A DNA stretch of 61,059 bases from CAKSEI01 sp964403505 (GTDB taxonomy: Bacteria; Bacillota; Clostridia; Oscillospirales; CAG-272): positions 1-61,059 of the forward strand of contig CAYOFP010000011.1 of assembly GCA_964403505.1 (NCBI GenBank). The letters are read 5' to 3'. This document shows, in pieces, positions 40,804 through 49,989 of the stretch (positions are counted from its first letter, which is position 1; every line of letters starts with the position of its first letter). A program made the translations under genes and the position numbers. The notes beneath the pieces are model-generated. The model saw only the letters and a list, made by a program, of their open reading frames with translations. It ran no database searches and was not told where the DNA came from.

Positions 40804-43428
40804 ATGAAAAAAGAATTATCAAAGCAGTATTCACCCTCGGAACTCGAGGACAGACTGTATTCCGAGTGGGAGCGCAAGGGTTATTTCAAGCCGTCAGAGG
40901 ATAAGGGAAAGCCGACTTATACCATCGTCATCCCCCCTCCGAATATCACGGGTCAGCTCCATATGGGACATGCACTCGATAATACATTGCAGGATATATT
41001 GATAAGATATAAGCGCATGAAGGGCTTTGCAACCTTGTGGGTACCCGGCACGGATCACGCCTCGATTGCGACAGAGGCTAAGATCGTCGAGGCGATGCGC
41101 AAAGAAGGCGTAACGAAGGATGATATCGGCAGGGAAGGTTTTCTTGAGCGTGCATGGGATTGGAATGAAAAGTACGGCGGCAGGATCGTAGAACAGCTCA
41201 AGAAAATGGGTTCTTCCTGCGATTGGTCACGCAAACGCTTTACGCTTGACGAGGGTTGCTCGGCGGCAGTCAAGGAAGTATTCATAAAGCTGTATAATGA
41301 CGGACTGATTTACAGAGGTAAGCGTATCATAAACTGGTGTCCGAAATGCCTTACGACGATATCGGATGCTGAGGTCGAGTACGAGGAGCAGGCAGGATTT
41401 TTCTGGCATTTGCGTTATCCGCTTACTGATGGCAGCGGATATGTAGAGCTTGCCACCACACGTCCCGAGACGCTTTTGGGCGACACCGCCGTTGCCGTCA
41501 ACCCGAAGGATGAGAGATATCAGTCAATTATCGGCAAGACCCTGACACTGCCGCTCGTCGGCAGGGAGATACCGGTAGTTGCCGACGAATATGTAGAGAT
41601 GGAATTCGGTACAGGTGTTGTAAAGATAACGCCTGCGCACGACCCGAACGATTTTGAGGTAGGCGCACGCCATGGACTCGAGATTATCAATGTTATGACG
41701 GATGATGCGCACATCGTTGACGATTATCCGAAGTATGCAGGCATGGACCGCTTTGAAGCGAGAAAAGCGATCGTCGCCGACCTCGAGGAGGGGGGCTTCC
41801 TCGTCCGCATCGAGCCGTATTCTCATAATGTCGGCACGTGCTACCGTTGCTCTACCACGATCGAGCCGCGTGTATCACTGCAATGGTTCGTAAAAATGGA
41901 GGAGCTCGCAAAGCCGGCGATCAAGGCAGTGAGAGATGGCGATATCCGCTTCGTTCCCGAACGCTTTGAGAAGAATTATTTTCATTGGATGGAAAATATC
42001 CGTGACTGGTGCATTTCCCGTCAGCTATGGTGGGGACACCGTATTCCGGCGTTCTACTGTGACGATTGCGGGCAGATCTCTGTCACAAAAGAGGATAGCT
42101 GTGCCTGCCCCAAGTGCGCAAAAGCTATGCGCCAGGATCCCGATACGCTCGATACATGGTTTTCGAGTGCGCTCTGGCCCTTCTCGACGCTCGGCTGGCC
42201 TGAAAAGACTGAGGATCTCGAGAGATTTTATCCCACGAATACGCTCGTCACCGGATATGATATCATAACATTCTGGGTATCCAGGATGATATTCTCGGGT
42301 TTAAAATATACCGATAAAGCGCCTTTTGATACCGTCCTGATTCACGGTCTCGTGCGTGACGCTCTCGGCAGAAAAATGTCAAAGAGTCTCGGAAACGGCA
42401 TTGATCCGCTTATGATAATTGAAAAATACGGCGCAGATGCGCTTCGCTTTGCGCTTGCGACGGGCAATAGCCCCGGAAACGATATGCGTTTCTCTGACGA
42501 AAAGATCGAGAGCGCACGTAACTTCACGAATAAGATATGGAATGCGGCACGCTTCGTTCTGATGAATCTTGATATCGACGATATAAAGCTGCCCGAACAG
42601 GATAAGCTCGCTCTCGAGGATAAGTGGATACTTTCCCTTTATAATACGCTCGTAAAAGATGTGACGAGTAATATTGACTCATTCGAGCTCGGTGTTGCAC
42701 TCGGTAAGCTGTATGACTTTATCTGGGATATATTCTGCGATTGGTATATCGAGCTCCTGAAGCCTCGCTTTTCCGAAAAGGGAACAGAGAGAAATCTCAC
42801 AGCACAGAATGTGATCGCATATGTGCTGTCAAACACGCTGAAGCTTTTGCATCCTTTCATGCCGTTTATTACCGAGGAGATCTGGCAGAGTCTGCCGCAC
42901 GAAGGCGACTCTATCATGATAAGCGAATTCCCCGAGTATGACCCAGCTCTCGACTTTGCAGATGACGAAATGCGGATGGAAAAGCTCATTTCTGCCATTA
43001 AGGCAATCAGAAACCGCCGTGCAGAGATGAACGTTCCACCGTCAAAGAAGGCGGCGGTATATATCGTTACCTCGCACAAGGATGCATTCTGCGGTGATAC
43101 CGCGGTATTCTTTGAGAAGCTCGCTTCCGCATCCTCTGTTACCGTTTGTGATAGCTATACAGGCGATGATGCGGTGCAGATCATCACCGATTCGGCGGCA
43201 GTCTATATTCCTCTTGCCGAGATGGTCGATTTTGAGAAGGAACTTGCCCGCCTTTCAAAAGAAAGGGAAAACACATTAAAGGAGATCGGCCGACTCGAGG
43301 GCAAACTCTCGAATGAAGGCTTTATCGCCAAAGCGCCGGCGGCTGTTGTCGAGGGAGAGCGCATAAAGCTCGAAAAATATAAAGAGACCCTTTCGGGAAT
43401 TGATGCGGCGATAGCAAAAATTAAATAA
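40804..43428 (+). CDS. valS: Valine--tRNA ligase
   Basis: An 874-residue class I synthetase. The HIGH-type motif is HMGH in PPPNITGQLHMGHAL (near residue 47) and KMSKS lies in GRKMSKSLGNGIDP near 520. An editing domain with TTRPETLLGDTAVAV is present. A zinc-ribbon-like CxxC pair (YCDDCG, CPKC) precedes the second half. The C-terminal coiled coil (KELARLSKERENTLKEIGRL) is typical of ValRS. The ATG at 40804 follows GAAAGGA. Longer readings begin inside the T-box and are rejected. Regulation is by the T-box. Confidence 0.97.
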   Translation: MKKELSKQYSPSELEDRLYSEWERKGYFKPSEDKGKPTYTIVIPPPNITGQLHMGHALDNTLQDILIRYKRMKGFATLWVPGTDHASIATEAKIVEAMRKEGVTKDDIGREGFLERAWDWNEKYGGRIVEQLKKMGSSCDWSRKRFTLDEGCSAAVKEVFIKLYNDGLIYRGKRIINWCPKCLTTISDAEVEYEEQAGFFWHLRYPLTDGSGYVELATTRPETLLGDTAVAVNPKDERYQSIIGKTLTLPLVGREIPVVADEYVEMEFGTGVVKITPAHDPNDFEVGARHGLEIINVMTDDAHIVDDYPKYAGMDRFEARKAIVADLEEGGFLVRIEPYSHNVGTCYRCSTTIEPRVSLQWFVKMEELAKPAIKAVRDGDIRFVPERFEKNYFHWMENIRDWCISRQLWWGHRIPAFYCDDCGQISVTKEDSCACPKCAKAMRQDPDTLDTWFSSALWPFSTLGWPEKTEDLERFYPTNTLVTGYDIITFWVSRMIFSGLKYTDKAPFDTVLIHGLVRDALGRKMSKSLGNGIDPLMIIEKYGADALRFALATGNSPGNDMRFSDEKIESARNFTNKIWNAARFVLMNLDIDDIKLPEQDKLALEDKWILSLYNTLVKDVTSNIDSFELGVALGKLYDFIWDIFCDWYIELLKPRFSEKGTERNLTAQNVIAYVLSNTLKLLHPFMPFITEEIWQSLPHEGDSIMISEFPEYDPALDFADDEMRMEKLISAIKAIRNRRAEMNVPPSKKAAVYIVTSHKDAFCGDTAVFFEKLASASSVTVCDSYTGDDAVQIITDSAAVYIPLAEMVDFEKELARLSKERENTLKEIGRLEGKLSNEGFIAKAPAAVVEGERIKLEKYKETLSGIDAAIAKIK

Positions 43429-43468
43429 ACACAGCGCAGAATGTGACATATTATGCATAAAAACTATG

Positions 43469-43505
43469 ATATCCTATCGGTGTAAAAACCGATAGGATAT
43501 TTTTT
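43469..43505 (+). terminator. Terminator between valS and the spoIIA operon
   Basis: A 13-bp stem (43469-43481 with 43488-43500) with a 6-base loop and T-run. It ends 10 bases before the spoIIAA start codon, leaving no room for a promoter downstream of it. Confidence 0.88.
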
Positions 43506-43514
43506 GGTGTAAAA

Positions 43515-43835
43515 ATGGAAGAGATAAGAACAGTATTAAAAACAGATACACTGACAGTCTTTGTCTGCGGAGAGATCGATCATCACAGCGCAAAGGAAAT
43601 ACGCTCGGGCATTGACAGACATATTATTGCGGACAGGCCGAAAAAGGTATTTTTAGAGCTGTCGGGAGTAACGTTTATGGATTCGTCGGGATTGGGTCTG
43701 ATCATGGGCAGATATGCGCTTTGCTCGGATATCGGATGCGATATATCAATCTTGAATCCGACCGATCCCGTGGCGCGGATCATCCTGATGGCAGGTCTTG
43801 AAAAAATTGTACCGATTGAGAGGACAACGAAATGA
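43515..43835 (+). CDS. spoIIAA: Anti-sigma F factor antagonist SpoIIAA
   Basis: A 106-residue STAS-domain protein. The phosphorylation site is Ser58 in FMDSSGLGLIMGRY, exactly the family motif. Unphosphorylated SpoIIAA binds SpoIIAB and frees sigma F in the forespore after septation. It is the first gene of spoIIAA-spoIIAB-sigF. The SD is poor (GGTG) and the start lies right after the valS terminator. No sigma-H promoter is clear; a GAAT-type -10 (43439-43442) upstream of the hairpin has a weak -35. Confidence 0.96.
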   Translation: MEEIRTVLKTDTLTVFVCGEIDHHSAKEIRSGIDRHIIADRPKKVFLELSGVTFMDSSGLGLIMGRYALCSDIGCDISILNPTDPVARIILMAGLEKIVPIERTTK

Positions 43836-44275
43836 AAAATAAGCTGTTAAATGAAATGAATCTAACAATACCGTCTCATTCGGTGAATGAGAGCTTTGCA
43901 AGGTATGCGGTATCTGCATTTGTAGCGCAGACCGATCCGACAGTGGACGAGCTCGGCGATATACGTACTGTAGTGAGCGAGGCGGTCACGAACTGCGTCG
44001 TGCATGCATACAGAGAAGGCGACGGAAAAATATACATATGCGTAAAGTGTTATGAAGACGGGACGGTAAAGGTTAAGATACGTGATAAGGGTTGCGGTAT
44101 TGCCGATGTCAAGAAGGCGATGGAACCCTTGTATACGACCGATACGACCGGTGAGCGGGGCGGCATGGGCTTTGCTATTATGGAGTCATTCACAGATAAG
44201 CTGACCGTGCGCTCGTCTCTCGGTTATGGGACGACTGTCACAATGACAAAACGCATAAAAAAATTAAGAAAGTGA
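43832..44275 (+). CDS. spoIIAB: Anti-sigma F factor / serine kinase SpoIIAB
   Basis: A 147-residue GHKL-type ATPase. The N box is in VVSEAVTNCVVHAY (near 50-63). The G1 box is IRDKGCGIADV (near 88), and GGMGFAIMESF is G2. It holds sigma F inactive and phosphorylates SpoIIAA. Its ATG overlaps the spoIIAA stop by 4 bases, consistent with the stoichiometric coupling seen in Bacillus and Clostridium. Confidence 0.96.
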   Translation: MKNKLLNEMNLTIPSHSVNESFARYAVSAFVAQTDPTVDELGDIRTVVSEAVTNCVVHAYREGDGKIYICVKCYEDGTVKVKIRDKGCGIADVKKAMEPLYTTDTTGERGGMGFAIMESFTDKLTVRSSLGYGTTVTMTKRIKKLRK

Positions 44276-44279
44276 TCGT

Positions 44280-44984
44280 ATGCGTGATAACGAAACATTG
44301 ATAAAGCTCGCTCAGACGGGTGATGACAAGGCTCTTTCTGACATCGTTGAAAAAAATATGGGTCTGGTCAAAAAGCTCGCCTTGCGCTTTTGCGACAGGG
44401 GTGTCGATTATGAGGATCTCGTGCAGATAGGGTGCATCGGGATGATAAAGGCAGTCCGCAGTTTTGATTTTTCTTATGAATGCGTTTTTTCGACCTATGC
44501 CGTACCTCTTATCATCGGAGAGATCAGGAGATTTCTGCGCGATGACGGAATAATAAAGGTCAGCAGACAAGTGAAAAAGCAGGGAGTGGATATTCTCAGA
44601 GCAAAGGAAAAATTTATGGCTGAGAACAACCGTGAGCCGCATATCTCCGAGCTTGCGGAGATCGTGGGCTTATCGGTAGATGACGTAGTGTATTCGCTCG
44701 AGGCGGTAAATCCCATCCATTCTCTGAATGAGCAGGCAGGCGAGGATGACGGCGAGCTCGGCGATTTTGTCGCAGATAAGCAGAATGAGATGGACACCGT
44801 TACAGATAAGATCGCACTCGGCGAAGCGATAAAAAAACTCCCCGACATACAGAGGCAAATTATCGTTTTGAGGTATTATAAGGACCTCTCCCAGCAACAA
44901 ACGGGTAAGATCCTCGGTCTGTCTCAGGTAAAGGTCTCAAGGGAAGAAAAGAAAATAATCTCTATTCTAAGGCAGGCTTTATAG
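44280..44984 (+). CDS. sigF: RNA polymerase sigma F factor (forespore)
   Basis: A 234-residue sigma-70 family factor. Region 2 carries DYEDLVQIGCIGMIKAVRSFD and STYAVPLIIGEIRRFLRDDG. Region 3 includes SRQVKKQ. Region 4 ends with QQTGKILGLSQVKVSREEKK as the helix-turn-helix. The gene lies 4 bases after spoIIAB, and its place in the spoIIA operon identifies it as sigma F rather than sigma G. A terminator follows directly. Confidence 0.96.
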   Translation: MRDNETLIKLAQTGDDKALSDIVEKNMGLVKKLALRFCDRGVDYEDLVQIGCIGMIKAVRSFDFSYECVFSTYAVPLIIGEIRRFLRDDGIIKVSRQVKKQGVDILRAKEKFMAENNREPHISELAEIVGLSVDDVVYSLEAVNPIHSLNEQAGEDDGELGDFVADKQNEMDTVTDKIALGEAIKKLPDIQRQIIVLRYYKDLSQQQTGKILGLSQVKVSREEKKIISILRQAL

Positions 44985-45000
44985 CCTGTCAGACTTTTTT
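44971..45000 (+). terminator. Terminator of the spoIIA operon
   Basis: GGCAGGCT (44971-44978) with AGCCTGTC (44983-44990), then AGAC and six T. The first arm lies inside the last sigF codons. Confidence 0.8.
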
Positions 45001-45011
45001 GTAATTAATTA

Positions 45012-45040
45012 TTGTATCTTTTCCTGTTTTATGATAGAAT
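45012..45040 (+). promoter_or_regulatory. Promoter of the CotH-SLH gene
   Basis: TTGTAT, 17 bases, TAGAAT, ending 23 bases before the ATG at 45064. Confidence 0.65.
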
Positions 45041-45063
45041 ATAAAAAACAGGAGGTTGTTATA

Positions 45064-47964
45064 ATGAATAATACGAAGTTATTGAAAGCAACTACTCTTA
45101 TCTTGGTTGTATCGTTTCTTCTCGCATCTTTTTCCTTTGCGACGGTAAACGCAGACGATTATACACAAGCTGCCGAAATAGATACCGTCAGTGTATGTGT
45201 TATCGCTGAACAGCAGGGAGAGGGATATTCGGTAGGCGATACCATAACCCCCGTTTACAGAGATAATAAGAAGTATTTTTTCCTGCCTTCGACAGCAAAT
45301 GCGAAGGCGCTCAGGATGATGTATTCAGGCACGCAAAAGCTTTACATTCCCGAGACAAATTCTTTTGTTGAAAGCGGAGAGACTTTCACATGCGATGTTT
45401 CGTCGGGCAGTTATGTTTTCTATGAATACAGCGGCGACGGCTACGGTAAATGTACCTTTACATTCATGCAGTCGGCGAAGGTTTCGTCGATGTATATCAA
45501 TCTCGACGGCGGCGATGACGACCTCGACATTATAACAGCTGATAAAAACGAGTATACTACAGGCACTATGCGTATGATCGACACAGAGGGCAATGTGGTG
45601 TACGATAATAAGGTGGATAAATTCAAGGGCCACGGCAATACATCGTTTGTCGCACCCGGTGTTGTAAACGATAAAAAGTCGTATAATATAAAGCTCTCGA
45701 AAAAGGCCGAGCTGATCGCCGGCGCAGGTAAAGCGAAGAAGTGGACGCTTCTTCATATCCGTGTTTCCACGGCGTACTATTATGATTTTACAGGCCTGAC
45801 GACCAACCTCGCATTCAGCACATTTACGTCCCTTGCAGGTGATGAGTATTACGGAATTGCAAGCGAATATACCGATCTGTATATCAACGGTAACTACCGC
45901 GGTACATATATGCTTACTGAGAGGATGGATATCAATGCGGCGGTGTCTTTAAACGACCTCGAGGATAACGTCCTCTGCGAGGACGACGAGTACGCATATG
46001 AAAGTACCGGCTCCAATCCTTATCTTGACGGGGTTGCGGAAATAAAATATAACAGAAATGCAAGTGCCGTCGATCCCGATGCGGATATTTCCGGCGGATA
46101 CCTTTTGGAGATTCATTTCAATTCGATCGATGCTGAGCGTTGCGGTTTCAAGACGTCACGTGGCATGTACGTGGATATCAAAGCGCCTGAGGTCTGCACA
46201 CGTGATATGGCGTGCTATATTGCGAAGTATGTGCAGAATTTTGAGGATGCTCTTTATTCAGATTCGGGATATAATAAATACGGGAAGCATTATACTGATT
46301 ATTGTAATCTCCGTTCGCTTGCGGATATGATATTGACATATGCATATTATCAGAACTGGGAGCTTTTCAGGACGAGCACATATATGTATATCGATATCGA
46401 CGGAAGCGGATATGAAACGCTGACATTCGGCCCTGCATGGGACTTCGAGACAGGATACGAGATCATAGCGTCAGATCCTACATTCTTCGGTAAGCATAAT
46501 GTATATTCGGACCGTCAGCAGTATATATGGCTTGAAAAGCTGTGGCAAAAGACTGATTTCATGGCATGCCTTCTGAGCGAGGGACAGAAACTGCTCGATA
46601 TAACAACCGATTTGCTCGATAGAGAAAAGGCGGGTTCGGCATATGACCTGTACGATACCGTCAAAGCGAGCGAGTATATGAACTGGGAGAGATGGGGCAT
46701 CGAAGGCCTCCTTGACAGACATTACACTCAGCATGCAAATACATTTGATTTTTACGCAAATGCACAGATCGAGGCGTACAGAACCAGATATCCTTTGTTT
46801 GCGGATTATCTCGATGCATCAAAGTATAATTTCGGTGTAAAAGTAGCGGGATATAAGAGGAATTCCGACGGGGAGATGAGACTGATCGCCGCTCCTCAGG
46901 GGAATGCGGACGTCACATACCGTTGGTATATGCTTTCCGACGACGGCTATACGGGCATCCTGCTCGACGGAGAGACGGGAGAAATGCTCACACCTGACAT
47001 CGAAGGCAAGTACTACTGTGTGGTAACCGGTGCAAGCAATGCAAGCTACAGCGGCTCAAAATCTGCTGTATTCAGTGATAGCAATATCAGCGTAGCGAGC
47101 ATGGTATTTGATACGGCGGATGCCGAGGCAGTCGATGAATTACCGGTTGTCGAGCATGTCGCTGGAGAATGGAGCGTGACAAAGCCTGCAACCTGTACCG
47201 AGGAGGGCAGTGAGGTGCTCCGCTGTGCCGATTGCGGAGTTGTCATGGATACGCGTGCGATTCCCGCGACCGGTCACGTTCCGGGTGATTGGGTTACGGT
47301 AACCGAGGCGACCGAGAAAAACAGCGGTCTGCGAGAAAAGCATTGTAAGGTATGCAGTGCCGTAGTCGATAGCGAAAAGATCGACAGGATATATATAAAC
47401 AAATTCAAAGATGTAAAGGATGGCGATTGGTTTGCAGATTCCGTTAAATTCGCAGTTCTGAACGATCTCTTTGCCGGTATGACAGATACGACGTTTGTCC
47501 CGAACGGAAATATGACCAGAGCTATGCTCGTTGCCGTCCTTTTCCGGCTTGACGGTGCGACGGTCGCTGATAATGAGGTATCGAAATTCCGTGATGTTCC
47601 TGCTGCCACATGGTATACTAAGGCCGTTATCTGGGCGGAAAAGAACAATATCGTTGCAGGAACGTCGTTTGATAAGTTCTCGCCGGATGACAATATTACG
47701 AGAGAGCAGACAGCGGCAATCCTCTTCCGTTATGCTACGTATAAGGAGTTTGACGTCAGCGGAAGAAACGACATTACTGCATTTTCGGATTACTCAAAAG
47801 TTTCCGGATACGCACTTGATGCACTTGCGTGGGCAAATAACGCCGGGATAATAAACGGCATGAGCCCGACGGTTCTTTCCCCGAAAGGAAATTCCACACG
47901 TGCTCAGGTAGCTACGATGATAAAGGGCTTCTGCGGCAAATACCCCGAAGCCTTGAATGATTAA
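45064..47964 (+). CDS. CotH-like kinase-fold surface protein with S-layer homology domains
   Basis: A 966-residue exported protein with a signal peptide ending near residue 31 (TVNADD). Residues 150-600 resemble the CotH kinase fold: FKGHGNTS, KKWTLLHIRV, YTDLYINGNYRGTYMLTERMDI, DISGGYLLEI, and GPAWDFETGY with the metal-binding Asp. Next come two CxxC-bearing repeats (TCTEEGSEVLRCADCG, HCKVCSAVV), a zinc-ribbon-like motif common in gut Clostridia. Three SLH repeats (about 790-960) follow, which bind wall polymers. It may phosphorylate or bind surface targets outside the cell. SD AGGAGG fixes the start; an upstream ATG lacks one. Confidence 0.88.
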   Translation: MNNTKLLKATTLILVVSFLLASFSFATVNADDYTQAAEIDTVSVCVIAEQQGEGYSVGDTITPVYRDNKKYFFLPSTANAKALRMMYSGTQKLYIPETNSFVESGETFTCDVSSGSYVFYEYSGDGYGKCTFTFMQSAKVSSMYINLDGGDDDLDIITADKNEYTTGTMRMIDTEGNVVYDNKVDKFKGHGNTSFVAPGVVNDKKSYNIKLSKKAELIAGAGKAKKWTLLHIRVSTAYYYDFTGLTTNLAFSTFTSLAGDEYYGIASEYTDLYINGNYRGTYMLTERMDINAAVSLNDLEDNVLCEDDEYAYESTGSNPYLDGVAEIKYNRNASAVDPDADISGGYLLEIHFNSIDAERCGFKTSRGMYVDIKAPEVCTRDMACYIAKYVQNFEDALYSDSGYNKYGKHYTDYCNLRSLADMILTYAYYQNWELFRTSTYMYIDIDGSGYETLTFGPAWDFETGYEIIASDPTFFGKHNVYSDRQQYIWLEKLWQKTDFMACLLSEGQKLLDITTDLLDREKAGSAYDLYDTVKASEYMNWERWGIEGLLDRHYTQHANTFDFYANAQIEAYRTRYPLFADYLDASKYNFGVKVAGYKRNSDGEMRLIAAPQGNADVTYRWYMLSDDGYTGILLDGETGEMLTPDIEGKYYCVVTGASNASYSGSKSAVFSDSNISVASMVFDTADAEAVDELPVVEHVAGEWSVTKPATCTEEGSEVLRCADCGVVMDTRAIPATGHVPGDWVTVTEATEKNSGLREKHCKVCSAVVDSEKIDRIYINKFKDVKDGDWFADSVKFAVLNDLFAGMTDTTFVPNGNMTRAMLVAVLFRLDGATVADNEVSKFRDVPAATWYTKAVIWAEKNNIVAGTSFDKFSPDDNITREQTAAILFRYATYKEFDVSGRNDITAFSDYSKVSGYALDALAWANNAGIINGMSPTVLSPKGNSTRAQVATMIKGFCGKYPEALND

Positions 47965-47981
47965 TTTATAGGAGTGATTAT

Positions 47982-48557
47982 ATGATACTAAATCCGTCGT
48001 TTTACGAAAGAGAAGGAAATTCCGAAAAAGGCTATGATCTTTATTCGAGACTGTTAAAGGACAGGATTGTACTGATGTTCAATCAGGTGGATGACGATCT
48101 TGCCTGCTCGATTATCGCACAGCTTTTATACCTTGAGTCTGTCGATCCCGATAAGGATATCAGCCTGTATATCAATTCGCCCGGAGGCTCTGTCTCTGCC
48201 GGCTTCGGTATCTATGATACAATCAAGCATTTGAAATGCGATGTTTCGACGATATGTGTCGGCATGGCGGCAAGCATGGGCGCATTCCTGCTCTCAAGCG
48301 GCGCAAAGGGCAAGAGATTTGCTCTTGAAAACAGCCAGATAATGATCCACCAGGTGCTCGGCGGAGCATCGGGGCAGGCGACGGATATTGACATCGAGGC
48401 AAAGCAGATGCTCCGTGTCAAAGAGCGCTTAAACGGAATCCTTGCCGCAAATACGGGACATTCTCTCGAAGAAATCGAGAGAGATACCGACAGAAATAAC
48501 TGGATGTTTGCAGAGGATGCGCTCAAATACGGTATCATTGATAAGATAATACAGTAA
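47982..48557 (+). CDS. clpP: ATP-dependent Clp protease proteolytic subunit
   Basis: A 191-residue ClpP. The catalytic triad is complete: Ser98 in GMAASMGA, His123 in MIHQ, and Asp168 in IERDTD. The N terminus matches mature family members, with no propeptide. It forms the tetradecameric chamber that works with ClpX or ClpC, neither encoded here. SD AGGAGTG. It lies 17 bases after the CotH-SLH gene, without a visible promoter of its own, so co-transcription is likely. Confidence 0.96.
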   Translation: MILNPSFYEREGNSEKGYDLYSRLLKDRIVLMFNQVDDDLACSIIAQLLYLESVDPDKDISLYINSPGGSVSAGFGIYDTIKHLKCDVSTICVGMAASMGAFLLSSGAKGKRFALENSQIMIHQVLGGASGQATDIDIEAKQMLRVKERLNGILAANTGHSLEEIERDTDRNNWMFAEDALKYGIIDKIIQ

Positions 48558-48572
48558 ACACTAAGAATAAGG

Positions 48573-48608
48573 CGCTGGTTTTGATTATAAATCAGCGTCT
48601 GTTCTGTT
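48573..48608 (+). terminator. Probable terminator after clpP
   Basis: A 9-bp stem (48573-48581 with 48589-48597, one G-T) and a broken T-run (TCTGTTCTGTT). Confidence 0.55.
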
Positions 48609-48628
48609 AAGCATAGGAGATAGTAATT

Positions 48629-49351
48629 ATGTCAACACCACATATCAGCGCCAATGCAGGCGATTTTGCAAAGACTGTGCTCATGCCCGGCGATCCGCTT
48701 CGTTCGGAATTTATTGCGAAAAATTTTCTCGATGATGCGGTGCTTGTCAATAACGTCCGCGGAATACAGGGGTATACGGGATATTATAACGGCGTTCGTG
48801 TTTCGGTGATGGCGAGCGGTATGGGAATGCCCTCGATGGGAATATACAGCTACGAGCTTTTTAAGTTTTATGGCGTTGAGAATATCATCAGGATAGGCTC
48901 TGCCGGTGCACTGTCCGAGTCGGTAGAGGTTCGTGATATCGTGATAGGGCAAGGGGCATGTACCAATTCCTCATACGCATCCGATTATGACCTCGCCGGA
49001 ATGTTTGCGCCTATTGCAAGCTATAAGCTGCTTTCCCGTGCGGTTTCCTTGGCGGAAAAGATGAATTTGCACTTCCATGTCGGTAATCTGCTGACAAGCG
49101 ATATTTTCTACAGCGAAGACAGTGCGAAGACCACTCTGCCGTGGTCAAAAATGGGTGTTTTGGCGGTAGAAATGGAAACTGCGGCTCTTTACATGAACGC
49201 CGCACGTCTTTCAAAAAATGCGCTCGCTATATGCACGGTGTCCGATCATCTTGTGACGGGAGAGGAAACGACATCTGACGAGCGGCAAACTTCGTTTATC
49301 GAAATGATACAGCTCGCGCTTGCGTGCGCCGCAGGACTTGAAAATGAATGA
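48629..49351 (+). CDS. deoD: Purine-nucleoside phosphorylase, DeoD type
   Basis: A 240-residue hexameric-type (NP-I) phosphorylase. The phosphate-binding GDPLR lies near residue 21. The base/ribose-site VEMETAALY is near 180 and the catalytic Asp is in VSDHL near 205. It cleaves purine (deoxy)nucleosides with phosphate. SD AGGAG. It overlaps the uridine kinase gene by 8 bases, so a purine-pyrimidine salvage pair is translated together. Confidence 0.96.
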   Translation: MSTPHISANAGDFAKTVLMPGDPLRSEFIAKNFLDDAVLVNNVRGIQGYTGYYNGVRVSVMASGMGMPSMGIYSYELFKFYGVENIIRIGSAGALSESVEVRDIVIGQGACTNSSYASDYDLAGMFAPIASYKLLSRAVSLAEKMNLHFHVGNLLTSDIFYSEDSAKTTLPWSKMGVLAVEMETAALYMNAARLSKNALAICTVSDHLVTGEETTSDERQTSFIEMIQLALACAAGLENE

Positions 49352-49973
49352 TGTTATGATTATCGGTATATGCGGCGGCTCGGGCAGCGGAAAAACAACG
49401 CTGTGCGAGGAGCTCGTGAGTAAGTACGAAGGTGAGATCGTATATCTGCGGCATGATGATTATTATAAATCAACCGACGGACTAACCGCCGCTGAAAGAG
49501 AAAAAATAAATTATGACCACCCGTCTGCCTTTGACACCGAGCTGATGATTTCGCATCTTCGCACTTTGAAAAACGGCGGCGAGGTCGATATCCCTGTGTA
49601 TGATTATACCGTACATAACAGGAGCGCGTCGGTTCGTTATGAGAAGAGCCGCCCGGTCATTCTCGTCGACGGTATCCTTATTTTTGAAAATGAGACTCTG
49701 CGGGAGCTTTTCGACGTTAAGATCTATGTCGATACCGATGCCGATGTCCGCCTTGCAAGGAGAATAAAGCGTGATACCGAGATCCGGGGCAGGAGCCTTG
49801 ATTCAGTCATAGAGCAATACCTCTCAACGGTAAAGCTGATGCATGACAGGTATGTCGAGCCGTCAAAAAAATACGCCGATATTATCGTGCGTGAGGGCGG
49901 ACATAATGTTGTTTCCGTGAATATGCTCGAGAATATGATCAGATCTCACATAGAAAAAAACGTTTTAGCGTAA
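49344..49973 (+). CDS. udk: Uridine kinase
   Basis: A 209-residue kinase. The P-loop GGSGSGKTT starts near residue 11. HDDYYKS (near 41) and YDHPSAFD (near 63) form the nucleoside site, and RRIKRDTEIRGR near 145 is the lid arginine cluster. It phosphorylates uridine and cytidine. The ATG at 49344 matches family N termini; an earlier in-frame start lies inside deoD and is rejected. Its stop codon lies in the loop of the terminator. Confidence 0.95.
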   Translation: MNDVMIIGICGGSGSGKTTLCEELVSKYEGEIVYLRHDDYYKSTDGLTAAEREKINYDHPSAFDTELMISHLRTLKNGGEVDIPVYDYTVHNRSASVRYEKSRPVILVDGILIFENETLRELFDVKIYVDTDADVRLARRIKRDTEIRGRSLDSVIEQYLSTVKLMHDRYVEPSKKYADIIVREGGHNVVSVNMLENMIRSHIEKNVLA

Positions 49974-49989
49974 GCTAAAACGTTTTTTT
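49954..49989. terminator. Bidirectional terminator shared by udk and greA
   Basis: A 12-bp stem (49958-49969 with 49974-49985) closes a GTAA loop that contains most of the udk TAA. T-runs follow on both strands, so it ends udk on the plus strand and greA on the minus strand. Confidence 0.92.
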
